DNA from: DASPXY01 sp038227745
Lineage (GTDB): Bacteria; Planctomycetota; Planctomycetia; Gemmatales; Gemmataceae
Assembly (NCBI GenBank): GCA_038227745.1
Contig: JBBRPS010000289.1
Span: 1-11,571 of the forward strand
Reading direction: 5' to 3'
DNA length: 11,571 bases
The notes under the pieces are model-generated. The model searched no databases. It was given only the letters and a program-made list of their open reading frames with translations, and was not told where the DNA came from. The translations under genes were made by a program, and so were the position numbers. The number at the start of each line of letters is the position of its first letter. Position 1 is the first letter of the stretch. Below, piece by piece: positions 1-6,474 of this stretch.

Positions 1-23
1 CCACGACGCCCCGGGAATCCTGG

Positions 24-42
24 CCGCGCCCATCGGGCGCGG
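24..42. repeat. Hairpin upstream of the kinase gene
   Basis: A perfect 8-bp GC-only inverted repeat (CCGCGCCC / GGGCGCGG) with a 3-nt ATC loop lies just before the GGGAGG at 46-51. It has no T-tract. It could close the transcription unit to the left of the window or structure the kinase 5' leader. The upstream gene is not visible, so the role is undecided. Confidence 0.4.
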
Positions 43-133
43 CACGGGAGGAAAAGTGGAAAACACTCGGGCGCTCGCGTATCGTCAGGGGCTGTGGGTC
101 AAGATCCTGCACACCCCGGAGCGAGGGACGACG

Positions 134-2098
134 ATGTCGGCCCCGGAACGCATCGCCGAGTTACTCCTGCGCTGGGAAGAGCTGCGCGAGCAGGGGCAGG
201 AGGTTTCCGTCGAGGAACTATGCCGGCAGTGTCCGGAGGAGGCGGACGAGCTCCGCCGGCACATTGAGGCCGTGCGCGCCGTCGGCCGGCTGATGGGTCC
301 GACGACGGGCCTGACGGGGGACACCGCCACCGGCCCGCCGCCGCGGGAATGGCCTTCCGTGCCGGGCTACGAGATCCTGGGCGAGCTCGGGCGCGGCGGG
401 GCCGGCGTGGTCTACCGGGCCCGGCACCTGGCGCTGAACCGCGTCGTGGCGCTGAAGATGCTCCTGGCGGGGCCCTACGCGGGGGAGCAGAACCTGGCCC
501 GCTTCCGCCGGGAGGCCGAGGCCCTCGCCCAGATGCAGCATCCCGGAATCGTCCAGATCCATGAGCTGGGCGACACCGCGGGACACCCGTACCTGGCCCT
601 GGAGTACGTCGAGGGCGGCAGCCTGGCACAGCGGCTCGCCGACGGGCCGCTGGCGCCGGACGCGGCGGCGCGCCTCCTGGCGGTCGCGGCCCGGGCGGTC
701 GAGGCGGCGCACCGCCGCGGCATCGTCCACCGCGACCTGAAGCCCGCCAACGTCCTGCTGACGGCGGACGGCACGCCCAAGGTGTCCGACTTCGGCCTCG
801 CCAAGCAGCTCGAGGACGGCGGCACGCCGACGCAGACCGGCCAGGTCCTGGGGACGCCCAGCTACATGGCCCCCGAGCAGACGACGGGGAAGTCCCGGGA
901 CGTCGGGCCAGCGGCGGACGTCTACGCCCTGGGCGCCGTCCTCTACGAGACGTTGACTGGCTCGCCGCCCTTCCGGACCGGGAATGTCCTGGAGACGTTG
1001 CGCCAGGTCGTGTCCGAGGAGCCGGTGCCCCCGTCGCGCCGCCGACCGGGGGTGCCGCGGCTACTGGAGCGGATCTGCCTGAAGTGTCTGCAGAAGCGGC
1101 CGGAGCGCCGTTACCCGTCCGCCGCCACATTGGCCGACGACCTGGAGCGCTGGTTGGAGGGCGCGCCGATCCGGTTCGGCGGGGAAGGGCGGCTGCAGCG
1201 GCTGGGGTGGGCGGTTGGGCGGCACCGCGGCAAGGTGCTGGCCGCTGTCGTGCTCCTCTTGGTGCTGCCGGCCGGCCTGCTCGTCCTGCCTCACGTCCCT
1301 TCCGGGCGAAGCGAGCGCGCGGGCGCGGATCCGGACAGGGCCTTGCGGGAAATTGAGGGACAGCTGGCCCGAGGGGCGCGCGCGGAATTGGTCGGCGACA
1401 GGGGGCCGCCGCCGTGGCACCGCTGGCCCGCGCGCGCAGGCGGCACGATCGAGCAGGCCGCCACGGACGGCTCGTTCGCCCTTTCCAGCACGGCGACGAG
1501 TCTGCTCGAACTGCTCCCGGACCCGCAGGGGCCCCGTTACCGCTTCCGCGCGGATGTGCGACACGATTACAACGCCGGCCGCGGGGAGGTTGGATTGTAT
1601 TTCGGGTTCCGCGCCCACGGGCGACCGGGGGAGAGGCCCCGGCTCACGTTCCTCACCGCTCACTACAGTGACCTCGGCGCGAGTGCCCGGCGCAGCCGCG
1701 GTCCCAACGGGGAGTGGCTTGGGGAACTGGAGTGGCAATTCCGCTGCTACGAGAGCGGCCCCAAGGGGGCCACTCTCTCCACGGAAGGGGTGGCCCGGAA
1801 GCCCTTCGTTCCCGACCTGCCGGTGCTGAGGCCCAGCCGCTGGCGGCGGCTCGTGGTGGAGGTCACCCCGGAGCGGATCGCTGCTTACTGGGCGGCCGAC
1901 CCCGACCAACCGCCGGAGCGGATCGGTGAACGGGCCACGGCGCGTCTGGACGCGGATCTCGCGCGACTGTCGAACCGCTTCCCGGGGATGCGCGGAGTGG
2001 CCCTGGACTTCGTGCCCCGCGCCCTCCTCGGGCTGTACGTCTACCAGAGCACCGCGTCGTTCCGTCACGTGGTCGTCGAGCCACTGCCGGAAAAGTAA
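134..2098 (+). CDS. Membrane-anchored Hanks-type serine/threonine protein kinase with extracytoplasmic domain
   Basis: Predicted 654-aa receptor-like Ser/Thr kinase. Residues 1-55 are a helical N-terminal extension (RIAELLLRWEELREQG) of the sort I associate with planctomycete kinases. The kinase domain spans about 79-340: glycine loop GRGGAGVVY (87-94), VALK lysine 108, HRDLKPAN with catalytic Asp 201, DFG 219-221, and APEQ 246-249. All key catalytic residues are present, so it should be active. A hydrophobic helix at about 368-386 anchors it in the membrane, leaving about 265 residues outside. That part (FRADV...GEVGLYFGF...RRLVVEVTPERIAAYW) is beta-rich and looks like a concanavalin/LamG-like sandwich (inference). 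I chose ATG 134, preceded by GAGGG, because the N-terminal motif begins there; an in-frame GTG at 56 is the alternative. The ligand and substrates are unknown. The small gene at 2132 follows 33 nt later and may be cotranscribed. Confidence 0.93.
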   Translation: MSAPERIAELLLRWEELREQGQEVSVEELCRQCPEEADELRRHIEAVRAVGRLMGPTTGLTGDTATGPPPREWPSVPGYEILGELGRGGAGVVYRARHLALNRVVALKMLLAGPYAGEQNLARFRREAEALAQMQHPGIVQIHELGDTAGHPYLALEYVEGGSLAQRLADGPLAPDAAARLLAVAARAVEAAHRRGIVHRDLKPANVLLTADGTPKVSDFGLAKQLEDGGTPTQTGQVLGTPSYMAPEQTTGKSRDVGPAADVYALGAVLYETLTGSPPFRTGNVLETLRQVVSEEPVPPSRRRPGVPRLLERICLKCLQKRPERRYPSAATLADDLERWLEGAPIRFGGEGRLQRLGWAVGRHRGKVLAAVVLLLVLPAGLLVLPHVPSGRSERAGADPDRALREIEGQLARGARAELVGDRGPPPWHRWPARAGGTIEQAATDGSFALSSTATSLLELLPDPQGPRYRFRADVRHDYNAGRGEVGLYFGFRAHGRPGERPRLTFLTAHYSDLGASARRSRGPNGEWLGELEWQFRCYESGPKGATLSTEGVARKPFVPDLPVLRPSRWRRLVVEVTPERIAAYWAADPDQPPERIGERATARLDADLARLSNRFPGMRGVALDFVPRALLGLYVYQSTASFRHVVVEPLPEK

Positions 2099-2119
2099 CC
2101 CATGTTTGCGCTTGCAAAG

Positions 2120-2126
2120 AAGGAGA
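2120..2126 (+). promoter_or_regulatory. Ribosome binding site deciding the start of the small gene
   Basis: AAGGAGA, spaced 5 nt from ATG 2132, favours that start over the in-frame ATG at 2102. Confidence 0.7.
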
Positions 2127-2131
2127 ATGGT

Positions 2132-2581
2132 ATGACCGCCGGAGAACCCAAAGGCACTCAGAGAAAACTGTTCGATGTCCGTCTCACGCTCGAGTTCCCC
2201 CCGCACCATACAAAACAGGTGAACCCGATCATGCCTCGCGGCCATGTCCTGGGCGCCCGTGGCTTTGCCGACCTGATGGTTCGGTGCTGGGTGGGCGCAC
2301 AGACGCATGACGTCAATACGTCCAGTTCCCCTGGCTCTGACCTGGCCTGGAACGACACGTTTTCGGACGTCCCGCTGGACAATGCTTGCCAGACACGCGT
2401 GGAAGCCATCTTGCTCGTCCCGAATGGTCAAGGCGGCTATACCGAAACGGGTACGTGGGTCGGGGTGGACATCTCGGTGGTCCAGCCTGGGATGGGAGTC
2501 GGGGATCCTTGCGATTCGGCGAGGGGCCGGTGCTGGTTTCCCCCCTCGCCCCTGTACGCGGGGGAGAGGGGTTGGGGGTGA
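2132..2581 (+). CDS. Small hypothetical protein with repeat-derived C-terminus
   Basis: 149-aa protein I do not recognise. ATG 2132 is chosen because AAGGAGA (2120-2126) sits 5 nt upstream; an in-frame ATG at 2102 has no comparable site. There is no signal peptide or membrane segment. The core (about residues 10-122: KLFDVRLTLEF, FADLMVRCWVG, LAWNDTFSDVPLD, RVEAILLVPN, TWVGVDISVV) alternates beta-like strands. The WNDTF segment and its order loosely recall a C2 beta-sandwich, which is inference only. Codons are less GC3-biased than in the kinase. The last dozen or so residues (PPSPLYAGERGWG) are encoded by a palindromic intergenic repeat, so the natural C-terminus was probably altered or lost when the repeat arrived. 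It could be a truncated gene. It starts 33 nt after the kinase stop on the same strand, which suggests cotranscription. Confidence 0.6.
   Translation: MTAGEPKGTQRKLFDVRLTLEFPPHHTKQVNPIMPRGHVLGARGFADLMVRCWVGAQTHDVNTSSSPGSDLAWNDTFSDVPLDNACQTRVEAILLVPNGQGGYTETGTWVGVDISVVQPGMGVGDPCDSARGRCWFPPSPLYAGERGWG
2542..2571. repeat. Short palindromic intergenic repeat (REP-like)
   Basis: Arms CCCCTCGCCCC (2542-2552) and GGGGAGAGGGG (2561-2571) pair over 11 bp with one mismatch around an 8-nt loop. The following GTTGGGGGTGAGGGG completes a motif that resembles an interspersed repeat I recall from many high-GC genomes; that recollection is unverified. It overlaps the last codons of the small gene at 2132. 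Confidence 0.6.
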
Positions 2582-2697
2582 GGGGGCAGCGCCGGCAGGG
2601 GTGTAGCGAGCGCGAAACGGCAAGCCAGGCGCGCTCCGTCGGCGGCGCGCGCCTGGCTTGCCGTTTCGCGCGCGCAGCCCGCCCCCTCTCCCCCAAC
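2571..2697. repeat. Nested long inverted repeat, possible bidirectional terminator
   Basis: The inner arms, 2611-2634 and 2647-2670, are perfect 24-bp reverse complements (CGCGAAACGGCAAGCC...) around a 12-nt loop. The stem extends one more pair outward (2610/2671). The outer arms, 2571-2587 and 2681-2697, match over 17 bp with one mismatch, so the whole block can fold into one long hairpin. It lies between the convergent small gene and valS, where it could stop transcription from both sides, though there is no T-tract. It could also be a small non-autonomous mobile repeat or two repeat copies in opposite orientation. Confidence 0.75.
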
Positions 2698-2784
2698 TCG
2701 CTGCTCCCCTTCGCAAACCGCTCTACTCGTCCTTATGATGGGTCCTCTTCAGGAAGAAGGTAGGTCGCGGCACGTAGGGATACC

Positions 2785-2802
2785 CACCCGGCGCGGCGGG
2801 TG
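2785..2802 (-). terminator. Possible weak terminator hairpin after valS
   Basis: CACCCG / CGGGTG form a 6-bp stem with a 6-nt loop about 20 nt beyond the valS stop codon. There is no U-tract, so this is a weak candidate; the large inverted repeat at 2571-2697 is an alternative stop. Confidence 0.25.
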
Positions 2803-2823
2803 AGCTTGGGAACTCCCCGGCGC

Positions 2824-5800
2824 TCACTCCTGTTGCAGCTCTTGCAGGTTCGCCTCCATCGCCCGTAGCTGATTCTCCAGGTCCGCCACGAGGTCGCGCT
2901 GCTGCTGCACCACATCGGCCGGCGCCTTGTCGGTGAAGTTGCGGTTCTCCAGCTTCGCCTTCGTCCCCTGGAGGTGCTTGCGCTTCTCGGCGAGTTGCTT
3001 TTCCAGGCGCTTGCCCTCCGCGGCCACGTCGATCAGGCCGCGCAGCGACACGTACACCTCGAAGTCGGGGTTGACGTGGCTCGCAGCCTGCGGCGGCTTG
3101 GCCACCCCGGAACCGCACTGCAGCGTGCCGACGCCGGCGAGTTGCACGATGAACGGCCGCAACAGCTCGAAGTCGGCGGCGACCTCCGGGCGGCAGCGCA
3201 CCGACACGTCGAGCGGCTGGCGCGCGTCCACGGTGTAGCGGTTGCGCACCTCGCGCACGGCGCGCACCAGCTCCTGCATCCGGCCGATGCGCTCCTCCAT
3301 CGCCCGGTCCTGCCACTCCGGGGGCAGCGCCGGCCACGGCGCGATCATCACGCTCTCGGCCGACGGCTCCGGCGCCGGCAGGCCGCGCTCGAACGCGGCC
3401 TCGTTCAGCGCCTGCCAGAGCGACTCGGTCACGAACGGCATCACCGGGTGCGCCAGCCGCAGGATCGCGTCGAGGACGCCGGCCTGCACCCGCTGCGCCG
3501 CCGGCCGGCTCGCCTCGTCGCGCAGCCGGCCCTTGCTCATCTCCACGTACCAGTCGCAGAACTCCGACCAGGTGAAGTCGTACACCGCCCGCGCCACCTC
3601 GCTGAAGTGGTAGCCCTCCAGCGCCTGCGTCACCGCGGCGGCCGTCGTCGCCAGCCGGCTCAGGATCCACCGATCCTCGATCGGCAGATCCTTCACCTGC
3701 AGCGCCTCCGGCCGGTAGCCTTCGAGGTTGAGCAGCAGGAAGCGGGCGGCGTTCCACAGCTTGTTCGCGAAGTTGCGGCCCGCCTCGAAGCGCTCCGACG
3801 CCTGCCGGGCCGTCGGCAGTTCCGCGTCCTCGGCGGGCCAGGGGCCGCCTGGCCGGAACGGCTTCTTGCAGTCCGGGCAGATCACCTTCCGCGTCCGCAT
3901 ATACATGTGCTCGGGCTTCACCGACACCAGCTTGTCGCAGTTCGGGCACACGTTGGACACCGGCATACGGCTGTCCTGCGTCTCGGTGGCCACGTGGACC
4001 ATGCCGTAGCGCAGCGCGTCGGTGCCGTAGCGGGCGATGATGTCGAGCGGGTCGATGCCGTTGCCCTTCGTCTTGCTCATCGTCTCGCCGAAGCCGTCGA
4101 GGATCTTCGGGTGGATGTAGACGTGGTGGAACGGCACCTGGTCGACGTTGTACCGGCCGGTGATGACCATGCGCGCCACCCACAGCGTGATGATGTCGCG
4201 GCTCGTCACCAGCACGCTCGTGGGGTAGTAGGAGCGCATCTCGGCCCACTCCGGGTTCTGCGGCCCCGGCGGCTGGTCAGGCAGCGCCGGCCCCGGCCAG
4301 CCCAGCGTCGAGTACGGCCACAGCGCCGAGCTGAACCACGTGTCGAGCACGTCAGGGTCTTGAACGTACCCTTTGTCTACAAGCCGTTGTTCAAATTCCT
4401 CATGACCGGGGGCCACGCAGATAAAGCTGGTGGTTTCCCCCGTGACGGGGTCAAATCGTCCTTGGAATGCGTGGTCTTCGGTGAAGGCTTCGATGAACGT
4501 GTCAGTAGACTTCACCCTGTCTCGAAGGCCGAATTCTTCTATCTCGTCCTCCGTCCACCCCCGACCTGACCGCGTCCATACGGGGATGCGGTGTCCCCAC
4601 CACAGCTGCCGGCTAATGCACCAGTCTCTTCTCTCGCTCAGCCAGTCGAGGTACGTGTTCTGGTAGCGTTTCGGGTGAAACGTCACGAGCCCGTCGCTCA
4701 CTGCGCCCATCGCGGTCTGAGCCAGGTTCCCCATGCTCACGAACCACTGGTCGGACAGGTACGGCTCGATGGGCGTCTTGCTGCGGTCGCTGAACTTCAG
4801 GGGGATGGCGCGGTCCTCGCGGCCCTCGAAGAGGCCGAGCCGCTCCATCTCTGCCGTCACCTCCTCGCGCGCCTTGTAGCGCTCCAGGCCGGCGTACTTG
4901 CCGCCATTCTCGTTGATCGTCCCGTCGGGGTTCAGGATATTGATCATCGGCAGCTTGTGCCGCAGTCCGCAGGCGTAGTCGTTGGCGTCGTGGGCCGGCG
5001 TCACCTTCACCGCCCCGGTGCCCAGCGTCGGGTCCACCAGCTGCCCGTCGGCGATGATCGGGATCTCCCGGCCGTTCAGCGGGATCGTCACCGTCTTGCC
5101 GATCAGGTGCCTGTGGCGCTCGTCGGTGGGGTGGACCGCCACCGCCGTGTCGCCCAGCATCGTCTCCGGCCGCGTGGTGGAGAACCGGATGAATTCGTCA
5201 CTCCCTTTCACCGGGTAGCGGAAGGTCCAGAAGCCGCCCTTCACCTCCTCGGTGTAGGTCTCGTCGTCGGCCACGGACGTCTGCAGCTGCGCGTCCCAGT
5301 TCACCAGGCGCTTGCCGCGGAAGATCAGGCCGTCCTTGAACATCTTGAAGAACGTGTGGCGTACGGCCCGCGCGCACACGGGGTCGAGCGTGAAGCGCGT
5401 CCGCGCCCAGTCGCAGCTGCAGCCCAGCTCACGCAACTGGCCGAGGATGCGCGCCTCGTACTGGTCCTTCCACTGCCAGATGCGCCGCACCAGCTCCTCG
5501 CGCCCGAGGTCGTGCCGCGTCTTGCTCTCGGTGTCACGGAGGCGGCGCTCCACCACGGCCTGGGTGGCGATGCCGGCGTGGTCGGTGCCGGGCATCCACA
5601 GCGCGTTGTAGCCTTGCATGCGCCGCCAGCGCACCAGCACGTCCTGGAGGGTGTTGTTCAGGGCGTGGCCCAGGTGCAGCGCCCCGGTGACGTTCGGCGG
5701 CGGGATGACGATGGTGAACGGCTCGCGGCTCGGGTCGGGGCGGCTGTGGCCGTGGCCCTGCTCCTGCCAGAACGCGAGCCAGCGCTTCTGCGCCTCGTGG

Positions 5801-5832
5801 GGGTCGTACTGCTTGGGGAGTTCGTGCGTCAT
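2824..5832 (-). CDS. valS: Valyl-tRNA synthetase
   Basis: 1002-aa class Ia aminoacyl-tRNA synthetase that charges tRNA(Val) in the cytoplasm. The Rossmann catalytic core carries PPPNVTGALHLGHAL (44-58, HIGH motif HLGH 53-56) and GTDHAGIATQ (82-91). The editing (CP1) domain, about 200-350, contains TTRPETMLGDTAVAVHPTD. DWLSERRDWCISRQLWWGHRIP (core start 396) and the KMSKS-equivalent TMSKTKGN (584-591) follow. The anticodon-binding domain is about 685-850 (NFANKLWNAARF), and a ValRS-type coiled-coil tail occupies about 935-1000. Length is slightly above typical, partly because of an insert at about 623-680 with CPNC (629-632) and CPDC (652-655), a likely zinc ribbon. Start ATG 5832 fits the family N-terminus; the Shine-Dalgarno is weak (AGGTAAAG). 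It is transcribed away from the lipoprotein gene at 6085 and convergent with the small gene at 2132. Confidence 0.98.
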   Translation of the reverse strand: MTHELPKQYDPHEAQKRWLAFWQEQGHGHSRPDPSREPFTIVIPPPNVTGALHLGHALNNTLQDVLVRWRRMQGYNALWMPGTDHAGIATQAVVERRLRDTESKTRHDLGREELVRRIWQWKDQYEARILGQLRELGCSCDWARTRFTLDPVCARAVRHTFFKMFKDGLIFRGKRLVNWDAQLQTSVADDETYTEEVKGGFWTFRYPVKGSDEFIRFSTTRPETMLGDTAVAVHPTDERHRHLIGKTVTIPLNGREIPIIADGQLVDPTLGTGAVKVTPAHDANDYACGLRHKLPMINILNPDGTINENGGKYAGLERYKAREEVTAEMERLGLFEGREDRAIPLKFSDRSKTPIEPYLSDQWFVSMGNLAQTAMGAVSDGLVTFHPKRYQNTYLDWLSERRDWCISRQLWWGHRIPVWTRSGRGWTEDEIEEFGLRDRVKSTDTFIEAFTEDHAFQGRFDPVTGETTSFICVAPGHEEFEQRLVDKGYVQDPDVLDTWFSSALWPYSTLGWPGPALPDQPPGPQNPEWAEMRSYYPTSVLVTSRDIITLWVARMVITGRYNVDQVPFHHVYIHPKILDGFGETMSKTKGNGIDPLDIIARYGTDALRYGMVHVATETQDSRMPVSNVCPNCDKLVSVKPEHMYMRTRKVICPDCKKPFRPGGPWPAEDAELPTARQASERFEAGRNFANKLWNAARFLLLNLEGYRPEALQVKDLPIEDRWILSRLATTAAAVTQALEGYHFSEVARAVYDFTWSEFCDWYVEMSKGRLRDEASRPAAQRVQAGVLDAILRLAHPVMPFVTESLWQALNEAAFERGLPAPEPSAESVMIAPWPALPPEWQDRAMEERIGRMQELVRAVREVRNRYTVDARQPLDVSVRCRPEVAADFELLRPFIVQLAGVGTLQCGSGVAKPPQAASHVNPDFEVYVSLRGLIDVAAEGKRLEKQLAEKRKHLQGTKAKLENRNFTDKAPADVVQQQRDLVADLENQLRAMEANLQELQQE

Positions 5833-5974
5833 GGCTTTACCTATAGTCGAACGCCGCTACCTCTGCCAGGCACCGCGGGGCACCGGGAGGTTCGCGCCGC
5901 TCTCGGAAAAAGTTGAGTCCGCAATGGTCCTCGCCCGGGGGGACGGTGTCCGTATAGTAAGGCGGAAGCGAGCG

Positions 5975-6014
5975 GCGGGGTGGCCCCGCTGGCCAGACGG
6001 CCAGGCCACCCCGC
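5975..6014 (+). repeat. Bulged hairpin upstream of the lipoprotein gene
   Basis: GCGGGGTGGCC (5975-5985) pairs perfectly with GGCCACCCCGC (6004-6014). Inside, TGGCC/GGCCA (5990-5994/5999-6003) continue the stem after a 4-nt bulge (CCGC), closing on the loop AGAC. It lies 70 nt before ATG 6085, probably in the 5' leader, since TATAGT at 5953-5958 could serve as a -10 element, although no good -35 was found. It may be a leader structure or repeat. Confidence 0.5.
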
Positions 6015-6071
6015 TCTCCCGCCCCGGGAAGACTCACGTCCGGGTCTCCCGGCCGACGTTTATCTCCTTGC

Positions 6072-6077
6072 AGGAGG
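6072..6077 (+). promoter_or_regulatory. Consensus ribosome binding site of the lipoprotein gene
   Basis: AGGAGG lies 7 nt before ATG 6085. It fixes the start in preference to the in-frame upstream codon at 5980, which would place non-hydrophobic residues ahead of the signal peptide. Confidence 0.85.
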
Positions 6078-6084
6078 GATCGAG

Positions 6085-6399
6085 ATGGCAGCTTGGTCGC
6101 GGTGTCAACAACTGGGTTCGTTCGTCCTCATGGCGGCCGTCTGCCTGCTCCTGGTGGGCTGCGGCGGCAGCAAGGTCACGGCGGACAATTACAAGAAGAT
6201 CAGCAACGACATGACCGAGGCCCAGGTCAAGGATATTCTGGGCGCCCCCTCCGAGACCAAGGAGGCAGGGCCGAGTAAGGTAAGTGTCTGGAAGAGCGGC
6301 AATGATACCGTCTCGGTCACCTTCATCGACGGGAAGGTGAAGATGAAGATCAGCAGTTACGACGCTGCGGATCTCCTCAAGGGCGTAATGCCCAAGTAA
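6085..6399 (+). CDS. BamE-like (SmpA/OmlA-type) small lipoprotein
   Basis: 104-aa predicted lipoprotein. Residues 1-25 form a type II signal peptide: hydrophobic SFVLMAAVCLLLVG and a lipobox LVGC with lipidated Cys 26. The mature part (NYKKISNDMTEAQVKDILG, then VSVWKSGNDTVSVTFIDGKV) has the pattern of two short helices, an LGxP turn and a beta-meander seen in the BamE/SmpA-OmlA and DUF3862 group. BamE proper assists outer-membrane protein assembly; whether this copy does so is unknown, because small lipoproteins of this fold are common. Asp is absent at +2 of the mature protein (Gly follows Cys), which in the E. coli sorting rule would favour the outer membrane. The gene is transcribed alone, divergent from valS, and ends 19 nt before a strong palindromic hairpin. 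Confidence 0.85.
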   Translation: MAAWSRCQQLGSFVLMAAVCLLLVGCGGSKVTADNYKKISNDMTEAQVKDILGAPSETKEAGPSKVSVWKSGNDTVSVTFIDGKVKMKISSYDAADLLKGVMPK

Positions 6400-6418
6400 T
6401 GTCCGCTACCCTTCCTCA

Positions 6419-6456
6419 CCGGCCGGGCCGGGGCGACGTCGCCCCGGCCCGGCCGG
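6419..6456. terminator. Perfect 38-nt palindrome, likely bidirectional terminator
   Basis: Two 19-nt arms (6419-6437 and 6438-6456) are exact reverse complements with no spacer and almost entirely G and C. The palindrome sits between convergent gene ends: the lipoprotein stop at 6399 and the cimA stop at 6475. In RNA from either strand it would make a hairpin of about 17 bp. U-tracts are poor (CGCTTT on the plus strand), so termination is inferred from position and stem strength. Confidence 0.7.
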
Positions 6457-6474
6457 CGCTTTCGGATTCCTGAC

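Noticed and set aside
56..133. GTG 56 as the start of the kinase
   Set aside because: It has a GGGAGG but only 4-5 nt spacing, and the extra 26 residues do not resemble the family N-terminus that begins at ATG 134. It is kept as an alternative, not as the call.
2542..2697. CRISPR array
   Set aside because: The repeats are inverted rather than regularly spaced direct repeats, and there are no spacers or cas genes.
1061..2716. Long open frame (551 codons) on the minus strand opposite the kinase and small gene
   Set aside because: It crosses two well-supported genes and the intergenic repeat, is Arg/Pro/Gly-rich, and has no recognisable motif; it is a product of GC3 bias.
4591..5916. 441-codon plus-strand open frame opposite valS
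   Set aside because: Antisense shadow of a confidently identified gene, with low-complexity Val/His/Arg composition.
5833..6084. T-box or other riboswitch upstream of valS
   Set aside because: No T-box consensus, specifier loop or terminator with a T-tract was seen on the minus strand; the hairpin present belongs to the divergent side.
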